From positions 1 to 59,625 of the forward strand of contig NZ_JAJUHW010000015.1 in the NCBI RefSeq assembly GCF_029265695.1: a DNA stretch of 59,625 nucleotides, given 5' to 3'. Shown here in pieces: positions 34,926-43,867 of this stretch. A model generated the notes under the pieces. It did not search any database. It saw only the letters and a program-made list of their open reading frames with translations, and had not been told where the DNA came from. The position numbers and the translations under genes are program-made. The stretch comes from Gracilinema caldarium. Its GTDB lineage: Bacteria > Spirochaetota > Spirochaetia > Treponematales > Breznakiellaceae. The first letter of the stretch is position 1. The number at the start of each line of letters is the position of its first letter.

Positions 34926-37160
34926 ATGAAAAATTCTCAATACAGTGTTTTTTCACTGCTTGATGCGCTTGGTGCCTTGATATGTATTGCCTGGTTCGTT
35001 TTTCCAGTAGCCGCCGGTCCTGTATCCGACGGAGGCAATCTCAACTTGTATGTACCCTATTCCATGCCGGTACTTTTTTTGCAACAGGAAGGGCTGACGT
35101 TTTTTACCCTAAGCCTCTTTCTAATCTACCTGGTTCCTCTTTTTAGCCTGTTTAGGATTTTAAGCTTTTTTATGCCCTCTCGGTTTGGACGTTTTGCACA
35201 GCCGGAGTACTTTCTCGTAGCGGTCATCCGGTTTCTGATGACGGTTATTATGGTGTTCCCCTGGCTTGTACCCATGCTACGCTATGCCGATTCTGCAGAT
35301 TATTTTAAACATATTCCTCTCGCTCCCTATAATTTTGCAGGTATTTCTGTAGCCGGGAATATTGCTTCCGTTGTGATCCTCCTTAAGCTGCTCAATAAGC
35401 GGGATCAGTTTGTGAGGGAGTATAAGGAATACAAGCGGAGTCTAGAAAAAAATACCTTTTTGGATTTTATTTTTCGTATTCGAACCAAGTTATTTTTCTT
35501 CTTCATCGGTCTTATAACCATTATTATTGGGACCCTCTCTTTGCTGCTCTTGCAAAGTTACAAGAATACGATAATAAAAGCTGTTTCCGATGGTGCACGC
35601 AGCCAGGTTGAACAGGCTTCTTCCATCTATCGTGTAAATCTGGGTGATTCGATCGCCATGTTTGAATATTTGAACCGGCAGCTTGAACTCAATAAAAAAG
35701 CAGAGTTCCCCAATGAATATATATCAATTTATACGGATCTAAAAACAGTTCAGTATATTGCAGAAACAATGGAACTTCGTGCTGCTTTCAGGCTCGAATA
35801 TTCTACCTTATCTCCTAACCAGCAATTCCCGTCCTTGCCAGCCTTGGACGCAAGGGGAGCTTCGGAGTATATCAAGAAATTTCTCCAAACACGAGGAATT
35901 GTGAGCTCCTATGAGCCGGAAACTGACAGCCGTCTGTTTATAGGTCCCATTTTAAAACCAGAAACAGTAAAAATAGGAGAAAACAGGGTAAGACAAGAGC
36001 GCCTTTTAGGCTTTACGATCATGGCTTTCAGAGAATCGGTGATTATGAAGCCCTTCTATAAAACGAGGGTTCTCGTCATCACCTTGACCTTGCTGTTCCT
36101 CTATTTGGCTATTGTGATGGTTTATCTGATTGGCAACTATATTGTAAACCCCCTCTTATTTCTGAGGATGAATGTTCGGAAAATCTCCGATAACCTCCAG
36201 TCTATGATTCGGGGAACCGTGCGGGTATCATCAAACGCCCTTGTCTATTCAGATTATGTTCGCAGCAGGGATGAAATTAAAAGTCTTTCTCATGAAATTG
36301 GTAACATGGTAACGGTACTCAAGGGTGTTATTCCTTACATTTCAGCATCTACCCTTAAGCAGGCTGAGAAGGGGACGGCCAGCAGTACAAACCGGGAGCT
36401 TGCCTTTTTATTTACCGATATTCGGGGTTTCACGAGTCTTTGTGAAGGTCTTGAACCGGATCAGGTTGTTTCGATATTGAATCGTTATTTGGATCTTGAG
36501 ACAGAAATTATTCTGCAAAACGATGGAGATGTAGACAAGTTTGTAGGTGATGAAATGATGGCCTTTTTTGACGGCCCGCACAAGGAATTACATGCTTGTA
36601 AGGCTGCCATGCAAATCCGCCACGCTATGATGCAGGAAAGGGAGCTCCGGGAAAAAGAAGGCAAACAGGTTGTGAGCATCGGAATTGGCATTAATTCGGG
36701 TCCTGTCGTATTTGGTTCCGTTGGAGCCCGGGATCGGATGGATTTCACTTCCATTGGCGATACGGTAAACCTGGCGGCCCGGCTCGAAGGGGCGAATAAA
36801 CAGTACAATTCAAAGTCTATTATTACAGAGGCAGTGTATTTGAAAGTTCAGGATGCATTTATCTGCAGGGAATTAGATTTTATCGCGGTAAAAGGCAAGA
36901 CCGAACCGGTGCGTATTTTTGAAATTTTACAGGAAAAAGACAAGGCTCAAGCTAAATTACTGCAAATTAAAGACCTGTTCGAAAAGGGTCTTGCGGCGTA
37001 CCGCAGGCAAAACTGGAAAACCGCCGCTGCGGCCTTTGCAAAAAATGTAGAGCTCTATAAGGATGGGCCTTCCGAAGTATTTTTGCGGAGGGTTATCTAT
37101 TTTGATAAAAATCCGCCCGGAAAGGACTGGGATGGTGTCTTCCGGGCAACTGAAAAATAA
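34926..37160 (+). CDS. Membrane adenylate cyclase with HAMP and class III catalytic domain
   Basis: About 744 residues. Four or five helices occupy the first 200 residues. An extracytoplasmic sensor region follows (about residues 215-385), then a helix, a HAMP linker (NPLLFLRMNVRKISDNLQSM) and the class III cyclase domain at about 490-690. Metal-binding Asp residues are in LFTDIRGFTSL and DKFVGDEMMAFF. Lys in DVDKFVGDE and Asp in SIGDTVNLAARLEG fit adenylate rather than guanylate specificity. The C-terminus has a TPR-like segment (FEKGLAAYRRQNWKTAAAAF). It makes cAMP in response to an envelope signal and follows the TPR lipoprotein in an apparent operon. ATG 34926 chosen over GTG 34917, which overlaps the AGGAG region. 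Confidence 0.93.
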   Translation: MKNSQYSVFSLLDALGALICIAWFVFPVAAGPVSDGGNLNLYVPYSMPVLFLQQEGLTFFTLSLFLIYLVPLFSLFRILSFFMPSRFGRFAQPEYFLVAVIRFLMTVIMVFPWLVPMLRYADSADYFKHIPLAPYNFAGISVAGNIASVVILLKLLNKRDQFVREYKEYKRSLEKNTFLDFIFRIRTKLFFFFIGLITIIIGTLSLLLLQSYKNTIIKAVSDGARSQVEQASSIYRVNLGDSIAMFEYLNRQLELNKKAEFPNEYISIYTDLKTVQYIAETMELRAAFRLEYSTLSPNQQFPSLPALDARGASEYIKKFLQTRGIVSSYEPETDSRLFIGPILKPETVKIGENRVRQERLLGFTIMAFRESVIMKPFYKTRVLVITLTLLFLYLAIVMVYLIGNYIVNPLLFLRMNVRKISDNLQSMIRGTVRVSSNALVYSDYVRSRDEIKSLSHEIGNMVTVLKGVIPYISASTLKQAEKGTASSTNRELAFLFTDIRGFTSLCEGLEPDQVVSILNRYLDLETEIILQNDGDVDKFVGDEMMAFFDGPHKELHACKAAMQIRHAMMQERELREKEGKQVVSIGIGINSGPVVFGSVGARDRMDFTSIGDTVNLAARLEGANKQYNSKSIITEAVYLKVQDAFICRELDFIAVKGKTEPVRIFEILQEKDKAQAKLLQIKDLFEKGLAAYRRQNWKTAAAAFAKNVELYKDGPSEVFLRRVIYFDKNPPGKDWDGVFRATEK

Positions 37161-37215
37161 TCGATTGAGCGTGGTTGCCCTCGGTTTATTTGAAAGCGCA
37201 TGTAGCCGCTGCGGA

Positions 37216-37653
37216 TTAAGTCTCTCCTGTTAATTTCTCGAGCTGCTCCAATGCTGCACGCCATGAGAGGGCGGCGCATTTTAAGCGGACCGGCAGGCGG
37301 GCGACGCCTTTAAATGCCATGGCGTCTCCCAGCTTGTCCAATTCTGCCACGTCCCGCTCTCCCCGCAGGACAGCGAGAAAAAGATGGACCATTTCTTTTG
37401 CCTCTGCGAGAGTTTTCCCTTCTAACAGTTCCGCGAGAACATCGGCGGAACTCATGGAAATGGAGCAGCCAGAACCGTCAAAGGCAGTCTCGGCAATTTT
37501 CCCGTCCGGACCCAAAGAAATAGAAACGCGGACCTTGTCTCCGCAGGACGGATTCTGCACAAAAGGAATGGAATCGAGGGGCCGCTTGTGCTGGGGATTT
37601 TTATAATGATCTCGAATAATCTCTTCGTAAAGGCTGTCAAAGGTGTCGCTCAT
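37216..37653 (-). CDS. sufU: SufU iron-sulfur scaffold / sulfur-transfer protein
   Basis: 145 residues of the IscU/SufU family. Three conserved Cys are in NPSCGDKV, GSGCSISMSSAD and RLKCAALSW, and the SufU-type insertion before the last Cys is present (EMVHLFLAVLRGERDVAEL region). It receives sulfur from SufS and passes it to the SufBCD machine. It is the last gene of the minus-strand suf operon, 6 bp after sufS. The stop is near that of the convergent cyclase. Confidence 0.94.
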   Translation of the reverse strand: MSDTFDSLYEEIIRDHYKNPQHKRPLDSIPFVQNPSCGDKVRVSISLGPDGKIAETAFDGSGCSISMSSADVLAELLEGKTLAEAKEMVHLFLAVLRGERDVAELDKLGDAMAFKGVARLPVRLKCAALSWRAALEQLEKLTGET

Positions 37654-37659
37654 GGTACT

Positions 37660-38937
37660 TTACAGCTCCTTCCGGGCTTTGTGCAGCATATCGGCAATAT
37701 AATGCACTTCCTCTAGTGTGTTGTATGCGCCAAAGCTAACACGGGCTGATGAAACAACCCCAAGCCGTTGGGCTAAAGGATGGGCACAGTGGTGGCCTGC
37801 CCGTACGGTAATTCCATATCGGTCTAGGTATGCAGCCAGGTCATGGGCATGAACGCCCTCCATGGTAAGGGCCACAATACCTGCCCGCCTGCCTTGAGGG
37901 GCTCCGGGTTGGGACCCTAAAATGCGAATGCCCGGAATGTCCTTTATTTCGTTTATTAATAGCTGGGCCAGCTCTGACTCATAGCGGCCGAGGTCTTCGT
38001 GCCCCAGTCCTTCGAGCCATCGGGCGGCCTCGGCTATACCTACCGCTTGCGCGACGGGCGGTGTTCCTGCTTCGAATTTATAGGGAATTTCGTTGGGTGT
38101 AAAACCTTCGAGCCGCACCTCACTAATCATGTCTCCACCGCCCATAAAGGGGGGAATCATCTCGAGCCATTTCCGTTTACCGTACAGGAGCCCAATACCG
38201 AAGGGCCCGTACATTTTGTGGCCCGAAAAGGCAAGAAAATCTGGATCGAGGCTGCGGACATTAAGCGGTTCCGCCGGTATGGCCTGGGCTGCATCAAGCA
38301 GTACCGGAATGCCCGCTTCATGTGCCAGAGTTATAACAGTCTCCACAGGGTTCCTTGTACCGAGGACGTTAGAAACCATGGTCATGGCGATAAGTCTTGT
38401 CCGTTTACCTATAAGCTGATGTAGTGCTTCTAGGTTAAGGAGCCCCTCATCGGTAATGGGGATAAATTTTAGCTTGATGCCGCGGCGAAGCGCGAGCTGT
38501 TGCCAGGGGACCAGGTTCGCATGGTGTTCCATTTCGGTCAGGATGATTTCGTCCCCAGCCGAGAGGGTTTCTCCAAAGCTGTGGGCAAGCAGGTTTATGG
38601 CCTCGGTGGTTCCCCGGGTAAATACACATTCCTCTGGAGCGGCCCCAATAAAGTGGGCTAGGGTTTTTCGACTTTCTTCGTAGAGACCCGTGGCCGCTTC
38701 GCCTAAATTGTAGATCGCCCGGTGTACGTTTGCGCAGGCTCTCGTATAAAGTCCCTGTTCGGCATCCAGCACAGAGCGGGGCTTCTGGCTTGTGGCTGCG
38801 TTGTCCACATAAACAAGATGTGGGTACTGGTCAAAGAGGGGATATTGTTTCTTTATAAACCGAGCAACGCTGCTATTCTCCTCCACGGAGAAGTCCAACG
38901 AAAAGGTCTTTTGGTTTATATCTGCAAGGGCGTTCAT
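37660..38937 (-). CDS. sufS: Cysteine desulfurase SufS
   Basis: 425 residues, PLP-dependent class V aminotransferase fold. Landmarks are YVDNAATSQKPRSVLDAEQ, EMEHHANLVPWQQLA, and the PLP Lys in FSGHKMYGPFGIG. The catalytic Cys is in RAGHHCAHPLAQ. It converts cysteine to alanine and hands the sulfur to SufU. An N-terminal extension of about 25 residues precedes the family core. It overlaps sufD by 4 bp, showing translational coupling. Confidence 0.95.
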   Translation of the reverse strand: MNALADINQKTFSLDFSVEENSSVARFIKKQYPLFDQYPHLVYVDNAATSQKPRSVLDAEQGLYTRACANVHRAIYNLGEAATGLYEESRKTLAHFIGAAPEECVFTRGTTEAINLLAHSFGETLSAGDEIILTEMEHHANLVPWQQLALRRGIKLKFIPITDEGLLNLEALHQLIGKRTRLIAMTMVSNVLGTRNPVETVITLAHEAGIPVLLDAAQAIPAEPLNVRSLDPDFLAFSGHKMYGPFGIGLLYGKRKWLEMIPPFMGGGDMISEVRLEGFTPNEIPYKFEAGTPPVAQAVGIAEAARWLEGLGHEDLGRYESELAQLLINEIKDIPGIRILGSQPGAPQGRRAGIVALTMEGVHAHDLAAYLDRYGITVRAGHHCAHPLAQRLGVVSSARVSFGAYNTLEEVHYIADMLHKARKEL

Positions 38938-39782
38938 CGAACTGCTCCCTGAACCGTCTTCGTAGTGGCAGCTGTACTTGCTGCATTGTTAGTAAGGAGC
39001 AGGGCCGAAACGGCTTCTTCGGCTTCCTCCGCAAGGCTGGGAGGAAAGCGGTTTAAGATTGATGAAAGGTGCCCCATGACAAGGAGTTCTTTTGCTTCTT
39101 CTGGAGACAGTCCCCGGCTCATGATATAAAAAAGTTCCTCTTCCCGGGGGCCGCCAGTGGTAGAGCCATGGCTGCATGCTACGTCATCGGTTTCTATCTG
39201 AAGCTGGGGGAGACTTTCTGCCCGGCAGCCATCATTTAAAACCATGTTGCGGTTACTGAGGTATGCGTCAGTTCCGGCCGCCCGGTTATCCACATGAATA
39301 AGCCCCTTAAAGACCAGGTGAGAAGAATCTTTCAGGGCCGATTTTAAGGTGGTTCTGCTTTTACTCTGTTTCCCGAAGTGATGGGTTTGCAGCGTATGAA
39401 GTCGGTTTGTGCTGTTTCGGGACCCGTAGGCTCCTGCGTAATCTAGTACCGCTTCTGCCCCTTCTAGCACCGCTTCGGTGTGGTAAGTGCCTTCTCCTTC
39501 ATCCAAAATGAGTTCTGTGAGTTTTAGGCTGCTCTGCTCCTTGAGCAAAATGGAAGTTTGCACCCGGTTCTGTACCGACGCAGGCAGTCCTGAAAGGATA
39601 AAGAGTTCCAAGGAAGATCCCGGCTCAAGAATAATAGAAAGCTGCCGCTCTGCCGGGGCGCTCGGCGACATTTTGTCCCTCTGATCAATCCGCACAATGA
39701 GCTGTCTGGCTTCATTCGCTGGCACGGGAATGCGGAGGGGACCTGTCATTTCATCAATATAAAATAGTATTTGGTCTTTCAT
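38934..39782 (-). CDS. sufD: SufD component of the Fe-S assembly complex
   Basis: 282 residues, SufB/SufD-family beta-helix. Motifs near the C-terminus are [20 protein letters not shown] and [16 protein letters not shown], both typical. It is shorter than E. coli SufD but close to short SufD proteins in other bacteria. It forms the SufBC2D complex with its neighbours. Overlaps sufB and sufS by 4 bp each. Confidence 0.93.
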   Translation of the reverse strand: MKDQILFYIDEMTGPLRIPVPANEARQLIVRIDQRDKMSPSAPAERQLSIILEPGSSLELFILSGLPASVQNRVQTSILLKEQSSLKLTELILDEGEGTYHTEAVLEGAEAVLDYAGAYGSRNSTNRLHTLQTHHFGKQSKSRTTLKSALKDSSHLVFKGLIHVDNRAAGTDAYLSNRNMVLNDGCRAESLPQLQIETDDVACSHGSTTGGPREEELFYIMSRGLSPEEAKELLVMGHLSSILNRFPPSLAEEAEEAVSALLLTNNAASTAATTKTVQGAVR

Positions 39783-41224
39783 CCTACAGAGCCCTCCATT
39801 TCGAGTTCTATGAGCCGGTTTAGTTCCACGGCGTACTCCATAGGGAGTTCCTTAACCAGGGGATCGATAAAACCGTTCACAATCATGACCGCCGCTTCTT
39901 CTTCGGATAGCCCCCGGCTCATCAGGTAGAAGAGCTGGTCTTCGCTGATTTTGGAAACCTTCGCTTCGTGTTCCATGGCTGCATCTTCGGACCGGATATC
40001 CATGACTGGATAGGTGTTAGATTTGGACTTCTCGTCCAGAATAAGGGCGTCGCATTCGACCTTTGATTTAACGTTATGGAGCCCCGCTTCCATCTTTACC
40101 ATGCCGCGGTAGCTCGCGATTCCTCCGTCTTTAGAAATCGACTTGGAGGTGACGACGCTGGAAGTGTTGGATGCAAAGTGGAAGATTTTTGCCCCCGTAT
40201 CCTGTTCCTGGCCTTTTCCAGCAAAGGCTATTGAGAGCACCTCGCCCCGGGCCCCTTCGCCCATAAGGAATATGGCCGGGTACTTCATGGTTACCTTAGA
40301 GCCGATGTTACCGTCTACCCATTCCATGACGGCCCCTTCGTAGGCAAAGGCTCGTTTGGTGACCAAATTGTACATGTTGCTTGACCAGTTCTGCACTGTA
40401 GAATAGCGGATCCGGGCGTTTTTAAGAGCGATGATTTCGACTACCGCTGAGTGGAGGCTGTCCTTGGAAAAGACCGGTGCGGTGCAGCCTTCGATATAGT
40501 GAACGAAGGCGCCTTCGTCAGCAATGATAAGGGTTCGTTCAAATTGGCCAAAGGCTTGGGAATTTACACGGAAATAGGCCTGGAGGGGAATGTCCACATG
40601 AACTCCCGGCGGGACATAGATAAAAGACCCACCTGACCAGACTGCGCTGTTGAGGGCAGCGAATTTGTTATCGTCCGGGGGCACAATTGTGCCGAAAAAG
40701 CGTTTTACGATTTCGGGGTGTTCTCTGACCGCGGTTTCCACGTCAGAAAAGAGAACTCCCTTCTTTTCCAGGTCCTGCCGTATATTGTGGTATACCATTT
40801 CAGAGTCATACTGGGCACCCACACCGGCGAGAAACTTTCGTTCCGCTTCAGGGACCCCAAGCCGTTCGTAAGTCCGCTTTATTTCTTCCGGCAGTTCTTC
40901 CCAGGAACGGGAAGAACCCTCGGTTGGTTTTGCGTAATAGGTCATGTCATCGAAGCGGAGCTGAGATAGATTGCCACCCCAACTTGGCATGGGGAGCTTT
41001 TGGAATAGCTCGAGTGAACGGAGCCGGAATCGCCGCATCCATTCGGGTTCGTTTTTAGCATCGCTTATGGCAATAACCGTATCCCGGGTGAGTCCCTGGC
41101 CTGTTTTTACAATGGACCTGTCAGGCATGGAGAACCCAAAGCGTTCTTCGTATCCTGATCCGATCCGTTTAAGTTCTTCGTGTATTTCTTGTTCTTTTAC
41201 GAGAATCGCGCTTTCAGCTGGCAT
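39779..41224 (-). CDS. sufB: SufB component of the Fe-S assembly complex
   Basis: 481 residues, the usual SufB length. Landmarks are [60 protein letters not shown], and the C-terminal [20 protein letters not shown]. It is the scaffold on which the cluster is assembled. It overlaps the 3' end of sufC by 11 bp. Confidence 0.96.
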   Translation of the reverse strand: MPAESAILVKEQEIHEELKRIGSGYEERFGFSMPDRSIVKTGQGLTRDTVIAISDAKNEPEWMRRFRLRSLELFQKLPMPSWGGNLSQLRFDDMTYYAKPTEGSSRSWEELPEEIKRTYERLGVPEAERKFLAGVGAQYDSEMVYHNIRQDLEKKGVLFSDVETAVREHPEIVKRFFGTIVPPDDNKFAALNSAVWSGGSFIYVPPGVHVDIPLQAYFRVNSQAFGQFERTLIIADEGAFVHYIEGCTAPVFSKDSLHSAVVEIIALKNARIRYSTVQNWSSNMYNLVTKRAFAYEGAVMEWVDGNIGSKVTMKYPAIFLMGEGARGEVLSIAFAGKGQEQDTGAKIFHFASNTSSVVTSKSISKDGGIASYRGMVKMEAGLHNVKSKVECDALILDEKSKSNTYPVMDIRSEDAAMEHEAKVSKISEDQLFYLMSRGLSEEEAAVMIVNGFIDPLVKELPMEYAVELNRLIELEMEGSVG

Positions 41225-41984
41225 AGACCGCCTCCCGTGCCGCGCCGGTTAGGCGTCGGACTCCGTCATAGCCATCTTTTTCCAGGAGTTCCACGAGTTC
41301 AAAACCACCTGATGCGGCGATGCGGCCCCGCTCAAGGATATGGACCGCGTCGGGACGAACCAGGTCTAAGAGCCTGCGGTAATGGGTAATAACAAGGGCA
41401 GAAAAGCCCTGGCCCCGCATCCTGTTTATGCCCGCGGCTACGATTTTAAGGGCATCTACATCGAGTCCCGAATCGGTTTCGTCAAAAATAGCAAACCGAG
41501 GTTTCAGTGTAAGTAGCTGGAGGATTTCCATTCGCTTTTTTTCGCCCCCGGAAAAGCCTTCATTCAGGTAACGGTTTACAAATGAGGGGTCAATCTCCAG
41601 GAATGCAAGATTTTGTTTTAATTCTGCAAGAAAGGCTGAAGCGTTTTTAGGAGGATCTCTACGGAGATCTGCAATCCGTTTTAAGAATTTAGATACCGTT
41701 ACCCCCGGAATTTCTGCCGGGTACTGAAAGGCGAGAAAGAGGCCCCGCCGGGCCCGTTCAGAGACTTCCAGGTCAAGAAGCGATTCACCGTCGAGGAAGA
41801 CGCTTCCGCTGGAAACAGTATAACTGGGATGCCCCATGAGTACATTGGCCAGGGTGCTCTTGCCATGACCGTTGGGGCCCATCAACGCATGAACCTCGCC
41901 ATCCGGCACAGAGAGATTCAAGTCCGACAATATGACCTTGGATTCCAGGCCCGCTGTTAGATGTTCTATCAATAAACCCTTCAT
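41214..41984 (-). CDS. sufC: SufC ATPase
   Basis: About 256 residues, ABC-type ATPase of the SufBCD complex. Walker A is GPNGHGKST, the signature [13 protein letters not shown], Walker [16 protein letters not shown], and the switch His is in VITHYRRLL. The ATG at 41984 has an AGGAGG ribosome site. The frame is open further upstream to 42065, but that would overlap the DUF59 gene and lacks family similarity. Confidence 0.96.
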   Translation of the reverse strand: MKGLLIEHLTAGLESKVILSDLNLSVPDGEVHALMGPNGHGKSTLANVLMGHPSYTVSSGSVFLDGESLLDLEVSERARRGLFLAFQYPAEIPGVTVSKFLKRIADLRRDPPKNASAFLAELKQNLAFLEIDPSFVNRYLNEGFSGGEKKRMEILQLLTLKPRFAIFDETDSGLDVDALKIVAAGINRMRGQGFSALVITHYRRLLDLVRPDAVHILERGRIAASGGFELVELLEKDGYDGVRRLTGAAREAVYAS

Positions 41985-41992
41985 ACTTCCTC

Positions 41993-42307
41993 CTACCAAA
42001 TGGGGTACCCTAAATCCAGCCTGATTTCCTCCGATGCCCGTTCGGCGGTCCAGAAGGGGTCCCACACAATATTCGCCCTAATGGCGTTTAGTCCTGTTTT
42101 TTCGCGCAGGGTTAAAATAATATCCGTCCTGAGCTGTTCGCCGATGGGACAACCCGGGGAGGTGAGGGTAAAATCTACCTCGATCCACTCGCCCTTCTGT
42201 TCTGCTCGGTACACCAGCCCCAGGTCCACAATGTTGTAGCCCAGCTCCGGGTCTTCCACGGCCCGCAGCATGTCCAGGATTTCCTGTTCTGTAAAAGTGG
42301 TTGCCAT
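41993..42307 (-). CDS. DUF59/MIP18-family Fe-S assembly protein (SufT-like)
   Basis: 104 residues. The family core is DPELGYNIVDLGLVYRAEQK and TSPGCPIGEQLRTDI with its conserved Cys. Such proteins help load Fe-S clusters onto targets and often sit in suf operons. First gene of the operon. No Shine-Dalgarno precedes the ATG at 42307, and the predicted promoter leaves only about 4 nt of leader, so it may be translated without one. Confidence 0.9.
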   Translation of the reverse strand: MATTFTEQEILDMLRAVEDPELGYNIVDLGLVYRAEQKGEWIEVDFTLTSPGCPIGEQLRTDIILTLREKTGLNAIRANIVWDPFWTAERASEEIRLDLGYPIW

Positions 42308-42314
42308 ATATACG

Positions 42315-42346
42315 ACTAATTTAGTAATATTTGTATATAAAATCAA
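42315..42346 (-). promoter_or_regulatory. Suf operon promoter with palindrome
   Basis: On the minus strand TTGATT (42346-42341), 17-bp spacer, TAAATT (42323-42318). The palindrome ACTAA-N-TTAGT (42315-42325) covers the -10 box. This placement suggests repression by a dimeric regulator, possibly an Rrf2-type Fe-S sensor, although none is in the window. The promoter match is moderate. Confidence 0.5.
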
Positions 42347-42383
42347 GCCCTTGCAGCAATGGAGAGGGAATCAAGAGGTAATG

Positions 42384-42998
42384 ATGCGTGTTTTGATTGT
42401 GTTAGCCTATCCTAAAAAAGAAGGTTTTAATCGTGCGATTGCCCGAGAGGTTCAGAAGTATTTCCAGAAAGATAGTTCTGTAACTAGCACTTTTGTGGAT
42501 CTCTATGCAGACCGCTTTGATCCGGTATTAAGTGAAGATGAGATCCCGCGGAAATTCAGTTTTGATGAGACTACCCTGCGGTACCAGCAATATATTAAGG
42601 ATGCGGATCGAGTAGTATTTATTCATCCAGACTGGTGGGGCGGCCCGCCGGCGATTCTTAAGGGTTTTCTTGACCGGGTGTTCCGCCCCGGCGTGGCCTA
42701 TGGCTTCCGGGAAGCGGACTTCCGCAATGCCGATACCCCAGGACTTTTTACCGATAAACGCTTTGACGTATTTATTACTACCGATGCGCACAATCCGGAT
42801 GCGGATAATCCAAATCCGCAGTCTGCGAACTCGGTTACCGCTTCCCTTTCCTGGTCTCCTGCCCGTGTTTGGAAAGAACAGGTTCTGGATTTCTGCGGAG
42901 CCCGGGATATTCGCATCCATGTGTTCTGGAACCTCCGGGGCAGCTCCTATGCGGAACGGAAAATGTATCTGGATTCCATTCAGTCCCGCATGGTATAA
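42384..42998 (+). CDS. Flavodoxin-fold NAD(P)H:quinone oxidoreductase
   Basis: 204 residues of the MdaB/KefF/NQO1-like family. The FMN/FAD-binding start is MRVLIVLAYPKKEGFNRAIA, the quinone pocket region VVFIHPDWWGGPPAILKGFL followed by DRVFRPGVAYGF, and FITTDAHN comes later. It reduces quinones by two electrons and protects against redox stress. An Asp/Asn/Pro-rich insertion lies at HNPDADNPNPQSAN. ATG 42384 chosen with AGAGG upstream; ATG 42381 is too close to that site. Divergent from the suf operon. Confidence 0.9.
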   Translation: MRVLIVLAYPKKEGFNRAIAREVQKYFQKDSSVTSTFVDLYADRFDPVLSEDEIPRKFSFDETTLRYQQYIKDADRVVFIHPDWWGGPPAILKGFLDRVFRPGVAYGFREADFRNADTPGLFTDKRFDVFITTDAHNPDADNPNPQSANSVTASLSWSPARVWKEQVLDFCGARDIRIHVFWNLRGSSYAERKMYLDSIQSRMV

Positions 42999-43005
42999 AA
43001 ATGAG

Positions 43006-43854
43006 GTGAATCTCATACTTTTTAGACAGGATGAATTAGATAAGCCAATTCCAAAACGGGATGAACGGGCCATACATCTTGTAAAGGTTCTCCATAAAAC
43101 CATTGGGGATACCTTTGATGCAGGCCTTTTAAACGGGCCCTTAGGCCAGGGCCGCATAACGGCTATTGAGCCTGATGGAGCCCTGCTCGTGGAGCTAGAC
43201 CTTAAAACACCTGCTCCACCGCGGCATCCGATCAGGGTCGCCGTCGGTTTTACCCGGCCAATACAGTTGCGGCGTCTCCTCCGAGACCTTTCGAGCCTGG
43301 GGGTTTCATATATTGACCTCTTAGCGACCGAATTGGGGGAGAAATCTTACCAGGATACGACGCTGCTCACCGATGGCGGCGCGGAACAAGCCCTGATCGA
43401 AGGAGCTATTCAGAGCCGGGATACCACCTTGCCGGTTATACAAACCTATCGGTCCCTTAAGACCTGGCTTGCTGCGCAGCCCTGGGCTGCTGAACAGCCC
43501 TGGCTAGCTGTACAGTCCGGGGGCGCTGAGGTGCCAGCCAACATCACAACGCCGGCTTACTGCGGCCAGCCTTTCAGCACCGTGGGGACAGCCAGCACCG
43601 CGACTATGGTCACGCTGCTTTTGGCGCCCGATAATGTGCGGCCCCAGGGGGCTTTTGCGGAACTGCCCAGCTTTCCCGGTGCTGCAGCGGTGCTTGTCAT
43701 CGGCTCAGAACGGGGCTGGTCTGATGCGGAACGGAACCAACTTGAAAAAGCGGGTTTCTCAAGGCTTTCCATGGGCAGCAGGGCGCTCCGGACTGAAACG
43801 GCATCGGTGGCCGCGGTCATTTTGGCTCTGGAAAAAATCGGCGCCCTCCGGTAG
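43006..43854 (+). CDS. rsmE: 16S rRNA m3U1498 methyltransferase RsmE
   Basis: About 282 residues. The N-terminal domain starts VNLILFRQDEL and includes RAIHLVKVLHKTIGDTFDAG. The SPOUT methyltransferase domain ends with LSMGSRALRTETASVAAV, the RsmE knot motif. The usual IGPEGGFS reads VIGSERGWSD, a notable change in the cofactor loop. A low-complexity insertion with three 18-bp repeats precedes it. GTG 43006 is the best start: it gives the family N-terminus and follows the quinone reductase stop by 7 bp, though the ribosome site is weak. Confidence 0.85.
   Translation: MNLILFRQDELDKPIPKRDERAIHLVKVLHKTIGDTFDAGLLNGPLGQGRITAIEPDGALLVELDLKTPAPPRHPIRVAVGFTRPIQLRRLLRDLSSLGVSYIDLLATELGEKSYQDTTLLTDGGAEQALIEGAIQSRDTTLPVIQTYRSLKTWLAAQPWAAEQPWLAVQSGGAEVPANITTPAYCGQPFSTVGTASTATMVTLLLAPDNVRPQGAFAELPSFPGAAAVLVIGSERGWSDAERNQLEKAGFSRLSMGSRALRTETASVAAVILALEKIGALR
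43468..43521 (+). repeat. Three 18-bp tandem repeats inside rsmE
   Basis: Units at 43468-43485, 43486-43503 and 43504-43521 share the core GCTGnnCAGCCCTGG with decay in the third. They encode LAAQPW, AAEQPW and LAVQSG, an Ala/Gln/Pro/Trp loop inserted between the two enzyme halves. Confidence 0.6.
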
Positions 43855-43867
43855 TATCCTGAGTACC

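Noticed and set aside
42001-42065. Extended N-terminus of SufC starting at 42065
   Set aside because: It overlaps the DUF59 gene, has no similarity to SufC, and the ATG at 41984 has a perfect AGGAGG site.
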